The position numbers were made by a program, and so were the translations under genes. From Geminicoccaceae bacterium (GTDB taxonomy: Bacteria; Pseudomonadota; Alphaproteobacteria; Geminicoccales; Geminicoccaceae): a stretch of DNA of 60,550 nt. Of the stretch, positions 25,743 to 36,499 are shown one piece after another. How positions within the stretch are numbered: the first letter of the stretch is position 1; each line of letters starts with the position of its first letter. Location: assembly GCA_025062095.1 (NCBI GenBank), contig JANXAZ010000006.1:53016-113565 (forward strand). Direction: 5' to 3'. The notes beneath the pieces were generated by a model. The model saw only the letters and a list, made by a program, of their open reading frames with translations, was not told the origin of the DNA and did not search any database.

Positions 25743-26477
25743 TCAGATCATGGCCATCCCACCGTTGACGTGGAGGGTCTGTCCCGTCACCCATCCCGCC
25801 TCGTCCGAGGCCAGATAGAGGACCGCGGCGGCCACGTCTTCCGGGGTCCCGAGACGACCGAGAGGGATCCTCTCGAGGAGCGCCTGGCGCTGCTTCTCGT
25901 CGAGGGCGTCGGTCATCGGGGTGACGACGAAGCCGGGCGCGACGCAGTTCACCGTGATGCCGCGGCTCGCGACCTCCGCCGCGAGCGCCTTGGTCAAGCC
26001 CACGAGACCGGCCTTGGCGGCGGCGTAGTTGACCTGACCCGGATTGCCCGTGGCTCCCACGATCGAGCCGATGTTCACGATCCGCCCGTACCGACGCCGC
26101 ATCATGCCGCGCAAGGCGGCGCGCGCGAGACGGAAGCACGCGGTCAGATTGGTGTCGATGACCGCCTGCCAGTCCTCGTCCTTCATCCGCACCGCGAGTT
26201 GATCGCGGGTGATCCCGGCGTTGTTGACCAGGATGTCGAGCGCCCCCGCGGCCTCGGCCGCCGCGACCAGCTCCTCCGCCGCTCCCGCTCGGGTGAGGTC
26301 GCCCACGGCGAGCGCCACGCGCTCGCCGAGCTCGCCCGCGAGCGCTTCGAGCGCCTCGCGCCGCCGTCCGGCGAGCACCACCCGCGCTCCCGCCCGGTGC
26401 AGGACGCGCGCCACCGCGCTCCCGATGCCGCCCGAGGCACCGGTGACCAACGCCGTGCGTCCGGTGAGCGCGAACAC
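25743..26477 (-). CDS. fabG: 3-oxoacyl-ACP reductase
   Basis: FabG reduces 3-ketoacyl-ACP with NADPH. The 244-residue short-chain dehydrogenase has TGASGGIG at residues 12-19, NNAG at 85-88 and the catalytic S138, Y151 and K155 in NIGSIVGATG and NYAAAKAG. It ends in VTGQTLHVNGGMAMI, typical of true FabG. The GTG at 26475-26477 gives the standard family length and lies eight bases after the fabD stop. Confidence 0.95.
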   Translation of the reverse strand: MFALTGRTALVTGASGGIGSAVARVLHRAGARVVLAGRRREALEALAGELGERVALAVGDLTRAGAAEELVAAAEAAGALDILVNNAGITRDQLAVRMKDEDWQAVIDTNLTACFRLARAALRGMMRRRYGRIVNIGSIVGATGNPGQVNYAAAKAGLVGLTKALAAEVASRGITVNCVAPGFVVTPMTDALDEKQRQALLERIPLGRLGTPEDVAAAVLYLASDEAGWVTGQTLHVNGGMAMI

Positions 26478-26484
26478 GGCCCGC

Positions 26485-27435
26485 TCAGCCGACAAGCGCC
26501 GCCGCGGCGGCGTCGAGTTCGGCGGCCTCGCCGAGGGCGAGGACCCGGACGCCGGGCATCGCACGCTTGGCCAGGCCCGAGAGCACCTTCCCCGGCCCGA
26601 GCTCGAGAACGAGGTCGACCCCCATCCGCACCATCGTCGCCATGCTCTCTCGCCAGCGCACCCGCCCGGTGACCTGACGGTAGAGCAGCTCCGCGAACAG
26701 CTCGGGATCACGCACCGGTTCGGCGGTGACGTTGGCGATCAGGGGCACCGCGGGCGGTGCGAAGCGCGTGCGCGCGAGCACGGGCGCGAGCTCTTCGGCG
26801 GCGGGAGCCATGAGCGCACAATGGAACGGGGCGGAAACCTGGAGCATGACGGCGCGCTTGGCTCCGCGTTCCTTGGCCAGGGCGACCGCCCGCTCGACCG
26901 CCTCCTTGTGGCCGCTGACCACCGCTTGGCCGTCGGCGTTGTCGTTGGCGAGCTGGCAGACCTGGTCGCCCGCCGCTTCGGCGGCGATCGTCACCACCAC
27001 CGCCGCCTCCAGCCCCAGGATCGCGGCCATCGCGCCCGCTCCCGGGGGGACGGCGCGCTGCATCGCCGCTCCGCGCAAGCGGAGCAGGCGCGCGGCATCG
27101 GAAAGCGCGAGCGAGCCCGCGGCGACCAGGGCCGAATACTCGCCGAGGGAATGGCCGGCGACGCAACAGACCACGGCGCCGAGGGGAAGGCCGAGCCGCT
27201 CCTCGAGCGCCCGCTGGGCCGCGATCGAGGTCGCGAGAAGAGCCGGCTGGGCGTTCTCGGTCGCGGTCAGGAGCTCGGCCGGCCCCTCGAAGATGACCCG
27301 CGACAGCCGCTCGCCGAGCGCCTCGTCGACCTCCTCGAAGACCGCGCGCGCGGCCGGCGAGGCCGAGGCCAGAGTTCGCCCCATGCCGACCACTTGCGAG
27401 CCCTGGCCGGGGAAGACGGCGGCGGGTCTGCTCAC
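26485..27435 (-). CDS. fabD: Malonyl-CoA:ACP transacylase
   Basis: FabD moves malonyl from CoA to ACP. The 316-residue protein has the N-terminal FPGQGSQ motif, the nucleophile S96 in AGHSLGEYS, the substrate arginine in GAAMQRAVPPGAGAM, and the second active-site histidine in SAPFHCALM. It starts with a GTG at 27433-27435 and is the first gene of fabD-fabG-acpP-fabF-mltG-gmk, with a good promoter directly upstream. Confidence 0.95.
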   Translation of the reverse strand: MSRPAAVFPGQGSQVVGMGRTLASASPAARAVFEEVDEALGERLSRVIFEGPAELLTATENAQPALLATSIAAQRALEERLGLPLGAVVCCVAGHSLGEYSALVAAGSLALSDAARLLRLRGAAMQRAVPPGAGAMAAILGLEAAVVVTIAAEAAGDQVCQLANDNADGQAVVSGHKEAVERAVALAKERGAKRAVMLQVSAPFHCALMAPAAEELAPVLARTRFAPPAVPLIANVTAEPVRDPELFAELLYRQVTGRVRWRESMATMVRMGVDLVLELGPGKVLSGLAKRAMPGVRVLALGEAAELDAAAAALVG

Positions 27436-27467
27436 GCGACGATCCAGGCGCAGCGGGAACGGGCCCG

Positions 27468-27495
27468 CTCATACGGGACGGCGGCGCCCTGTCAA
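27468..27495 (-). promoter_or_regulatory. Putative sigma-70 promoter of the fabD operon
   Basis: On the minus strand a consensus TTGACA (27490-27495) is followed after 16 bases by TATGAG (27468-27473). Transcription would begin about 25 bases before the fabD start codon. It is back to back with the rpsF promoter, the two -35 boxes being about 20 bases apart. Confidence 0.6.
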
Positions 27496-27515
27496 GCGGC
27501 CGTCGCCGCGACGCC

Positions 27516-27543
27516 TTGCGCCGGCCGAGAACGTCCTTATAGT
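27516..27543 (+). promoter_or_regulatory. Putative sigma-70 promoter of the rpsF-rpsR operon
   Basis: TTGCGC (27516-27521) lies 16 bases before TATAGT (27538-27543), about 120 bases upstream of rpsF. Both boxes are near consensus, and the AT-rich -10 stands out in this GC-rich region. The long leader could hold ribosomal-protein feedback control, but I cannot identify a specific structure. Confidence 0.55.
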
Positions 27544-27664
27544 ACCGGGGCCACCGCGCGGGGCGGGACGACCTGCCACGGCCTCGAGGCGCGGTGCTCC
27601 GATCGGACGGGGCGGCGACGACCTCGGCGCTCCGTTCGTGCTTTTCGAGACCAACGGAGCTCTC

Positions 27665-28072
27665 ATGCCTTTCTACGAGCACACGCTGATCGCACGGCCG
27701 GATCTCACGGCCCAACAAGCACAAACTCTCGGCGAGACGCTCGCTCAGCTGATCGCGGAACACGGCGGCAAGGTCACCAAAACCGAATATTGGGGACTGC
27801 GCAACCTGGCCTACCGGATCAAGAAGAACCGCAAAGGCCATTACCTTCATTTCAATATCGATGCGCCCGCAGCCGCCATCGCGGAACTCGAGCGGACCGA
27901 GCGTATCAACGAGGACGTGCTCCGCTACCTCACGGTTCGGGTCGACAAACTCGACCCCGGCCCCTCGCCCATCATGCTCGCCAAGGCGAGCCGCGACGAG
28001 CGGGCCAAGCGCGAGCGCGAACTCCGGGGCGAGGCGCGGCCCGAACGCGAGGGCACGACCGAGACGGTCTGA
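27665..28072 (+). CDS. rpsF: 30S ribosomal protein S6
   Basis: S6 binds S18 and 16S rRNA in the platform of the small subunit. The 135-residue protein starts MPFYEHTLIARPDL and contains the conserved GGKVTKTEYWGLRNLAYRI and GHYLHFNIDAPA segments. A charged C-terminal tail (residues 105-135) follows, as in other alphaproteobacteria. The ATG at 27665 has GGAG six bases upstream. It heads rpsF-rpsR. Confidence 0.97.
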   Translation: MPFYEHTLIARPDLTAQQAQTLGETLAQLIAEHGGKVTKTEYWGLRNLAYRIKKNRKGHYLHFNIDAPAAAIAELERTERINEDVLRYLTVRVDKLDPGPSPIMLAKASRDERAKRERELRGEARPEREGTTETV

Positions 28073-28122
28073 CACGCGACGCCTCGGAACGTTGAGGAGC
28101 GGAGCCAGGAGAAGCCCCGACG

Positions 28123-28404
28123 ATGAGCGAGATCAACGACAGCACCGAACAGCGGCCGGTCGAGCCGCCCACCATCACGATCCGACGCCCCTTCTTCCGC
28201 CGGAAGAAGGCGAGTCCGTTCGCCCACCCCGAAGCCCCGAAGATCGACTACAAGGACGTCAAGCTCTTGCAGCGGTTCATCTCCGAGTCCGGAAAGATCG
28301 TACCGCGCCGGATCACCGCAGTCACCGCGAAGGAACAGCGCGCGCTCGCGCTCGCCATCAAGCGCGCCCGCGTGCTCGCCCTCCTGCCCTTCGTGGCTCG
28401 GTGA
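28123..28404 (+). CDS. rpsR: 30S ribosomal protein S18
   Basis: The 93-residue protein carries the S18 core [23 protein letters not shown] followed by [25 protein letters not shown]. It pairs with S6 on the platform. It follows rpsF by 50 bases with a clear GGAG-containing leader. The next ribosomal gene, rplI, lies unusually far downstream at 29113. Confidence 0.97.
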   Translation: MSEINDSTEQRPVEPPTITIRRPFFRRKKASPFAHPEAPKIDYKDVKLLQRFISESGKIVPRRITAVTAKEQRALALAIKRARVLALLPFVAR

Positions 28405-29112
28405 GGGCGCGTTCGACACCGTGCGTCGCGAAGCCCTGCGCACCACGATGCTCGCGGGCTTCTCCGTGCCCCCGGCGATCCCGCCCCGCGGGCCGAGGAG
28501 CGTCGCGTCGGCGCGCCGGGCCGAGGCTTCCCCGGCGGGAACCCCGGACGACCTCTTCCCGAGGGGCTCGGCCGCGCCGCGGGCCCGCCGTTCGACCGCC
28601 GTGCTCGCTTCCGGCGCGGCTTCGGGAACGACGGCCGACGGTCCTGGCTCGCGCGTGCGACCGGAGCCACGGCTGCGGCTGCGGGGCCCGCGAGGCGAGC
28701 GGAGGACGTCCCCGGCTCGGGACGGAAGGAGCCGGGCGCGCCCGGCGTGGGCGAGCACGCGCCTCTTCTCGCTCGCCTCGGTTCCCGGATCGCGGGCGTC
28801 CTCTGCCTTTTCCGGTTCCGCGCGACCGGGGGCGCGTTCGCCCGCATCGGGGCCACGCGGGGCCGGGCCGAGCCGGGACGCGATTTTCTTTCGCCGCTTT
28901 GCGGACGCGCGTTTCCACAGCGGTCCGCTCGGGGCGCGCTCGCCGGGGCCCCGGGACTGGGCTCGCCCCTTTCCGTTTTCGACTCCCTCGTCCGATCCCC
29001 TCGTCGCGCCGTCGCGTCGGCCGCTCCTCCTCGCGTCGCGGCGGTCCCGGGCGTCTACGAGGAGCTCCTCGGGCCGCGACGGCGCCTCGCGTGAAACGGA
29101 GGAACGACATCC
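28405..29112. other. 708-base spacer between rpsR and rplI with no convincing gene
   Basis: Relatives often have a gene for a DUF2232 membrane protein here, but none of the six frames encodes a hydrophobic protein. The plus frame continuing from the rpsR stop stays open to about 29094. Its product is dominated by Gly, Arg, Ala and Pro, its only starts are GTG codons such as 28747, and it resembles no family I know. Long stop-free frames are expected by chance at this GC level. The stretch may be a decayed gene or untranslated DNA. Confidence 0.5.
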
Positions 29113-29622
29113 ATGGAGATCATCCTTCTCGAGCGCGTCCCCAAGCTCGGCCAGATGGGCGACGTCGTGAAGGTCAAGGACGGTTACGCGCGCAACTACC
29201 TCATCCCGCGCGGCAAGGCGCTGCGCGCGACCAAGGAAACGCTGGCCGAATTCGCCAAGCGGCGACTCGAGCTCGAGGCCCGCAATCTCGAGCGCAAACA
29301 AGAAGCGCAAGCGCTCGCGGTCAAAGTCGACGGGCAGAGCGTGACCATGCTGCGGCAGGCGAGCGAGAGCGGGCAGCTCTACGGCTCGGTGAACGCGCGC
29401 GACATCGCGGAAGCTCTGAGCGCGAGCGGCATCCGCATCGACCGCAACCAGGTCCGCCTCGACCATCCGATCAAGACCTTGGGCCTGCACAAGGTCGTGG
29501 TCGCGCTGCATCCCGAGGTGGAGGTCACGATCACCGTCAACGTCGCCCGCTCCGCCGAAGAGGCGGATATCCAGGCGGGCAAGGCCGCTCCGGCTCCCAC
29601 CGAAGCGGTCGAGGAAGCGTAG
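29113..29622 (+). CDS. rplI: 50S ribosomal protein L9
   Basis: L9 binds 23S rRNA near the L1 stalk. The 169-residue protein starts with the signature [22 protein letters not shown], then [15 protein letters not shown], the long connecting helix (residues 40-70), and a C-terminal domain with [12 protein letters not shown] and [19 protein letters not shown]. An acidic Ala-rich tail follows. GGAGG lies a few bases before the ATG. Confidence 0.97.
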   Translation: MEIILLERVPKLGQMGDVVKVKDGYARNYLIPRGKALRATKETLAEFAKRRLELEARNLERKQEAQALAVKVDGQSVTMLRQASESGQLYGSVNARDIAEALSASGIRIDRNQVRLDHPIKTLGLHKVVVALHPEVEVTITVNVARSAEEADIQAGKAAPAPTEAVEEA

Positions 29623-29660
29623 GGCTGAGTCGGAGCGCGGACCGGAGCGGGGGAACAGCG

Positions 29661-30302
29661 ATGGCCAAGGCGCGGCCCGCGGAAGACGACGCGACCAAGC
29701 CGGTAGCAGTTGTCAAGAAATACGCGAATCGGCGGCTCTACAACACCGCAACGAGCTCCTACGTTACGCTCGAAGAACTGGCTCAGATGATCCGCTCCGG
29801 CCGCGACTTCGTGGTCTACGACGCGAAAACGGGAGAGGACATCACGCGATCGGTCCTCACTCAGATCATTCTTGAAGAAGACTCCAAGGGCAGGAATTTG
29901 CTCCCGATCAGCTTTTTGCGCCAGCTCATCAGCTTTTACGACGATCAGCTGCACGCCATTTTGCCGCGATACCTCGAGCTCAGCATGGAGAATTTCGCAC
30001 GACACCAGGATCAGATCCGAGCGTACGTCGAACAGACGTTCGGTCGCTTCTTTCCGCTCGCCCAGTTCGAAGACATGGCGCGGCAGAACATCGCCATGTT
30101 CCAGCGGGCCGCATCCGTCTTCAGCCCCTTCGCGAGCCGTACCGAACCCCAGACACCGAGCGCGGAACAGGCCCCGCCCGCGGCCACGCCCGATCCCACG
30201 GCCGAGAAGATGCGCGAACTCGAAGCCAAGCTCGAGGCGGTCCAGCGTCAACTCGAACAGCTCGTCAAAGCGACGACCGGTCGCGAGCGCGAAGAGCGCT
30301 GA
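29661..30302 (+). CDS. phaR: Polyhydroxyalkanoate synthesis repressor PhaR
   Basis: PhaR binds DNA and polyhydroxyalkanoate granules and represses phasin and synthesis genes. The 213-residue protein has the N-terminal PHB accumulation regulatory domain (about 15-75): VKKYANRRLYNTATSSYVTL and DFVVYDAKTGEDITRSVLTQII. Repeated PHB_acc segments follow (FLRQLISFYDDQL, LPRYLELSMENFARHQDQ). The C-terminal helix (about 180-205) looks like a coiled coil. It follows rplI by 38 bases. The storage genes it would control are not in this window. Confidence 0.92.
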   Translation: MAKARPAEDDATKPVAVVKKYANRRLYNTATSSYVTLEELAQMIRSGRDFVVYDAKTGEDITRSVLTQIILEEDSKGRNLLPISFLRQLISFYDDQLHAILPRYLELSMENFARHQDQIRAYVEQTFGRFFPLAQFEDMARQNIAMFQRAASVFSPFASRTEPQTPSAEQAPPAATPDPTAEKMRELEAKLEAVQRQLEQLVKATTGREREER

Positions 30303-30351
30303 CCCCCGAGCCGCCGCGCCTGCTCTTGCGAGTCTTCCGCCGATCCGATCG

Positions 30352-30804
30352 TCAGGGCGGGAAGCTCACGAGACTCGACCAGTAGCGCTCGAGCGCCACG
30401 AGCGTCTGGTTGATCTGCTTGAGCTGCTCGGCGGTGGCGACCTTGCCCTCGATCTCCGCCGCGTTGCGGGCGTAGAGCTGATCGATCTTGGCGGTCAGCT
30501 CGAGCCCTTTGGGCGACAATCGGACGCGCGTCATGCGCCGGTCGTGGGTCGAGCGCTCCTGCAAGAGATAGCCGTTTTCGACCAGTTTCTTGACGTTGTA
30601 GGAGACGTTCGATCCGAGATAATAGCCGCGCGCGGTGAGCTCGCCCACGGTGAGCTGATCGACGTTGATGTTGAACAAGATCAACGTCTGCACGTTGTTT
30701 ATGTCCTGGATGCCCAGGCGGTCGAGTTCGGCCTTGATCACGTCCAGGAAGCGGCGGTGCAGCCGCTCGATCAGGCGCGTGGTTTGGATGTAATGCTCTT
30801 TCAC
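30352..30804 (-). CDS. MarR-family winged-helix regulator, LdtR-like
   Basis: The 150-residue protein has a MarR fold with the recognition region TARGYYLGSNVSYNVKKLVENGYL and the wing RSTHDRRMTRVRLSPKGLEL. This sequence is typical of the alphaproteobacterial LdtR/PetP regulators, which control an L,D-transpeptidase and stress tolerance in Rhizobiales. No L,D-transpeptidase gene is adjacent, so the target here is open. It is transcribed alone, convergent with phaR. Confidence 0.85.
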   Translation of the reverse strand: MKEHYIQTTRLIERLHRRFLDVIKAELDRLGIQDINNVQTLILFNINVDQLTVGELTARGYYLGSNVSYNVKKLVENGYLLQERSTHDRRMTRVRLSPKGLELTAKIDQLYARNAAEIEGKVATAEQLKQINQTLVALERYWSSLVSFPP

Positions 30805-30876
30805 CTCGCCCTCGACGCGGGGAACGACCGGCCCCTCCCTGCGCGCGCCGAGGGGGCGCCGGCCTGACCTTCTGGT

Positions 30877-31770
30877 TTAATGACTCTGGCCAGAGATCAT
30901 CGTCATGATTGCAGAAAAATCCAGTCCCTCCGTCGCTTCCGAGGCGAACAAGTTGTAGAGTTGATACGCCTGCGCCCCCAGCGGCGTGCGCGCCCCGGTG
31001 GCGAGTGCCGCCTCGACGGCGAGCTTGAGGTCCTTGCGCATCATCGCCACCGTGAAACCGGGCTGGTAGCCGCGGTTGGCAGGAGAGGTCGGAACCGGGC
31101 CGGGCACCGGACAATAGTTGGTCAAAGACCAGCACTGACCGGAACTCTTCGAGCTGATGTCGAAGAGCGTCTGGTGCGACAAGCCGAGCTTCTCGGCGAG
31201 CGCCATCGCCTCGCACACCGAGATCATCTGGATCCCGAGCATGAGATTGTTGCAGATCTTGGCCGCCTGGCCGTTACCCGAGGGACCGGCGTGGATCACC
31301 GCTCTGCCCATCGCCTCCAGGATGGGCTTGGCGCGCGCGAAGGCCTCGGGCTCCCCGCCCACCATGAAGGTGAGCGTGCCCGCGGTGGCGCCCGCCACGC
31401 CGCCCGAAACCGGCGCGTCCACCATGGCGAGCCCCCGCTCCTTCGCCGCTCCGGCGACCGCGCGGGCGGTGGCGACGTCGATCGTCGAGCAGTCGATCAG
31501 GAGCGCCCCCGCCGGCGCCAGCTCGAGCACGCCACCCGGCTCGAGGTAGGCGGCGCGCACGTGCCGCCCCTCGGGCAGCATGGAGATCACCACCTCCGCC
31601 GTGCGCACGGCTTCCGCGGCGCTCTCGACCGCCGTCCCTCCCGCGGCCGCGAACCGCTCGCGCGCCGCCGGCACGGGATCGAAGCCGCGCACCTCGTGGC
31701 CCGCCTTGAGCAGATTGGCGGCCATCGGACCGCCCATGTTGCCGAGCCCTAGAAAGCCGATCCGGGCCAT
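30877..31770 (-). CDS. mmsB: 3-hydroxyisobutyrate dehydrogenase
   Basis: This NAD-dependent enzyme oxidises 3-hydroxyisobutyrate to methylmalonate semialdehyde in valine breakdown. The 297-residue protein has the N-terminal GFLGLGNMGGPMAANLLKAG dinucleotide site, DAPVSGGVAGATAGTL as the substrate motif, the catalytic lysine in NGQAAKICNNLMLG, and a C-terminal FTVAMMRKDLKLA. The ATG follows GGAGG. It lies 11 bases after the hydrolase gene that makes its substrate, which supports the assignment over other beta-hydroxyacid dehydrogenases. Confidence 0.92.
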   Translation of the reverse strand: MARIGFLGLGNMGGPMAANLLKAGHEVRGFDPVPAARERFAAAGGTAVESAAEAVRTAEVVISMLPEGRHVRAAYLEPGGVLELAPAGALLIDCSTIDVATARAVAGAAKERGLAMVDAPVSGGVAGATAGTLTFMVGGEPEAFARAKPILEAMGRAVIHAGPSGNGQAAKICNNLMLGIQMISVCEAMALAEKLGLSHQTLFDISSKSSGQCWSLTNYCPVPGPVPTSPANRGYQPGFTVAMMRKDLKLAVEAALATGARTPLGAQAYQLYNLFASEATEGLDFSAIMTMISGQSH

Positions 31771-31781
31771 CGCGGCCTCCT

Positions 31782-32851
31782 TCAGATACCCTCCCAGTCG
31801 AGCGGCAGGTCGCCTTCCGGAATCGGAGCGAAGAAACCTTCGACCTCGGCCTCGTCGACCTCTTCGAAGTCGCGGTGGCGCCAGCGCGGCGACCGGTCCT
31901 TGTCGACGAGCAGGGCGCGCACCCCTTCGGCGAACTCGCCCGTCTCCAACGCGTGGCGCACCATGCGGTATTCGAGCCTCAGGCACTCCTCGAGGCTCGC
32001 TTCCGCGGTCCGGCGCAGCTGCGCGAAGACGAGGCGCAGGGCCAGAGGCGACTTCTCGCGCAACAGCGCGAGCTGCTCGCGTCCCCAGCCGCTCGGCTCG
32101 GATTCGAGCCGCGCCACGAGTTCGCGGAACGATTCGGCCGTGAAGCAGGCGCGGATCGCGGGCAACCGGGGCTCGAGCCGGCTCGCGGGCGGTGGCTCGC
32201 CCAACGTGCGCAGAGCCTCTTCGAGACGCGCCGCCACTTCTCCTTTCTCGGCGGACACCAGCCGCGCCTCGAGCTCGAGCAGGCGTGCGGCGGGGACGAA
32301 ATGAGTCGCGAGGCCGCACAGAAGCGCATCCGCCGCCTCGAGGCGGGCGCCCGTGAGTCCGAGATAAAGGCCCACCCCGGCCGGGCAGCGGTTCAGGAAA
32401 TAAGACGCGCCGATATCCGGGAAAAAGCCGATCCCGGTTTCCGGCATCGCGAGAAGCGCGTGCTCGGTGACGATGCGGTGGCTGCCGTGGATCGAGATCC
32501 CGCACCCCCCGCCCATGGTGATCCCGTTCAACAGCGCGACATAGGGCTTGGGGAACCGCGCGATGCGCCAGTTCATGCGATATTCGTCGCGGAAGAAAGG
32601 CAAGGCGGCGCCCACTCCTTCGCGCTTGACCGTGTCGACCACCGCGCGCACGTCGCCGCCGGCGCAGAAGGCGCGCCCGGGCACGGCCTTGACGAGCACG
32701 GCTTCGACTTCGGGATCGTCTTTCCAGCGCCGCAAATGGTCGGAGAGCTCCCGCACCATCGCGCGGGTGAGAGCGTTGAGCGCCGCTTGTCGGTCGAGGA
32801 CGACGACACCGAGCCGTCCCTCGCGCAAAAAACGGATCGGCTCGTGCGCGC

Positions 32852-32855
<4 letters not shown>
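31782..32855 (-). CDS. 3-hydroxyisobutyryl-CoA hydrolase (enoyl-CoA hydratase/isomerase family)
   Basis: This enzyme releases 3-hydroxyisobutyrate from its CoA ester in valine catabolism. The 357-residue length is that of HIBCH rather than the shorter hydratases. Diagnostic segments are [32 protein letters not shown] and [20 protein letters not shown], the last carrying the acidic active-site residues. The GTG start overlaps the stop of the upstream acyl-CoA dehydrogenase as GTGA. Its position between IBD-like and HIBADH genes matches consecutive valine steps. Confidence 0.9.
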
Positions 32856-35169
<2,314 letters not shown>

Positions 35170-35206
35170 TCGCGAGCGGCCGTGCCTACTCGCCGCCACG
35201 CGCGGC

Positions 35207-35518
35207 TCAGCGAACGCCCTCCACCGCCTCGAAGGTCTCGAGTTGCGGCGGGCCGAGGTAGAGGTCTCGGAACTCGCCCGCGTGGCGATGCGCCGCCCGG
35301 AAGGCCTCCGAGCGCGTCCAGGCTTCGAAGGCCGCCCGCGACTGCCATACCGAATGGGACGCGTAGAGCGTGTATTCCTCGCTCGACGGGCCGCGCAGGA
35401 GATGGAACGAAACGAAACCGGGGACGCGGTCGAGATGGCTCTCCCGCTGCCGCCAGACCTCTTCGAACGCCGCTTCCCGTCCGCGCCGAATCCTGAAACG
35501 GTTCATCGCGACGAACAT
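35207..35518 (-). CDS. IsdG/HmoA-like heme-degrading monooxygenase (ABM family)
   Basis: The 103-residue protein has the antibiotic-biosynthesis-monooxygenase ferredoxin-like fold: MFVAMNRFRIRRG, VPGFVSFHLLRGP, YTLYASHSVWQS and FEAWTRSEAFRAAH. The IsdG catalytic set Asn, Trp, His appears at N6, W67 and H77, almost exactly the spacing of staphylococcal IsdG. It is therefore likely to bind and open heme. It is convergent with hemB, an interesting but possibly chance neighbourhood. The ATG at 35516-35518 has a purine-rich site upstream. Some ABM proteins act on other substrates. Confidence 0.8.
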   Translation of the reverse strand: MFVAMNRFRIRRGREAAFEEVWRQRESHLDRVPGFVSFHLLRGPSSEEYTLYASHSVWQSRAAFEAWTRSEAFRAAHRHAGEFRDLYLGPPQLETFEAVEGVR

Positions 35519-35656
35519 GACCTGCCGCTCCCGCGCGAAGATTTCCTCGGCCCCATCTAGGGCTCTCGGCCGCGCGGGACCAGCCTCTCCGTCCGGCTCG
35601 GAAGCTGCGGTGCCCGTGCGCGGCGCCCCGCCCCGTGCCTCGGACGGTGCGCGGCG

Positions 35657-36499
35657 TTGAGCCTCTGGGTCTTCGTCGTCGTTCTGGCCGCGGCGGCACT
35701 GCACGCCGGGTGGAACGCCCTCGTCAAACAGGGTGGCGATCCGTTCCTGCGTCTGGCCGTGGTCGTCCTCACGGGCTCGATCCTCTGCCTGCCGCTGTTG
35801 CCTTGGATACCGCCGCCCGCGGCCCGAGCGTGGCCCTGGCTGTTCGCCTCGGTGGCGATCCACATCGCCTACGACACGCTTTTGTGCCTGGCGTACCGCC
35901 GCGGCGATCTGAGTCTCACCTATCCGGTGGCGCGCGGCCTCGCTCCGCCGCTGGTCGCCGGGCTCGCGGCCTTGTTCGCCGGAGAAAGCCTCTCCCTTCC
36001 CGCCCTTCTCGCCATCGCCTCGGTGTCCGCCGGGACGATCGCGCTCGTGGGCCCGGGGCGCGTCCTTCGCGCGCAAGGGCGCGGCTTGCTCTGGGCGGCG
36101 CTGTGCGGGGTGACGATCGCGCTCTACACGCTGTGCGACGCCCGCGGCGTGCGCGCCGCGGGCGATCCCTGGAGCTACATCCTCTGGCTCTTCGCCCTCG
36201 ACGGCTTGCCCTTCGGCCTCGCGGTCCTGTGGCGCGAGCGCCGGCGACTGGCGGGGCTCGCGACCCCGGGGCTCGGCCCCGCGATCGTGGGCGGCCTTTT
36301 CTCCTTCGCCGCGTACGCGCTCGTCGTCTGGGCGATGGCGCAGGCGCCCGTGGCGCTCGTCTCCGCCCTTCGCGAAACCTCGGTCGTGCTCGCCGCCTGG
36401 ATCGGCACTCGTCGTCTCGGGGAGCCCTCGGGGAGACGACGACTCGCCGGCGCGGCGCTCGTCGTCCTCGGGATCCTGCTGTTGAAGCTCGCCGGTTGA
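35657..36499 (+). CDS. EamA-family (DMT superfamily) transporter
   Basis: The 280-residue inner-membrane protein has ten hydrophobic segments in two repeats of five, the plan of EamA exporters: LWVFVVVLAAAALHAGWNALVK at the start and GRRRLAGAALVVLGILLLKLAG at the end. The substrate is not predictable; relatives export amino acids or metabolites. The start is TTG at 35657, since no ATG or GTG in frame would give the first membrane segment. It overlaps the next gene by four bases. Confidence 0.87.
   Translation: MSLWVFVVVLAAAALHAGWNALVKQGGDPFLRLAVVVLTGSILCLPLLPWIPPPAARAWPWLFASVAIHIAYDTLLCLAYRRGDLSLTYPVARGLAPPLVAGLAALFAGESLSLPALLAIASVSAGTIALVGPGRVLRAQGRGLLWAALCGVTIALYTLCDARGVRAAGDPWSYILWLFALDGLPFGLAVLWRERRRLAGLATPGLGPAIVGGLFSFAAYALVVWAMAQAPVALVSALRETSVVLAAWIGTRRLGEPSGRRRLAGAALVVLGILLLKLAG

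Noticed and set aside
28248-28856. Minus-strand open frame overlapping rpsR and the spacer
   Set aside because: The product is an Arg/Ala/Pro-rich string with no hydrophobic core, and its 3' part is antisense to rpsR.
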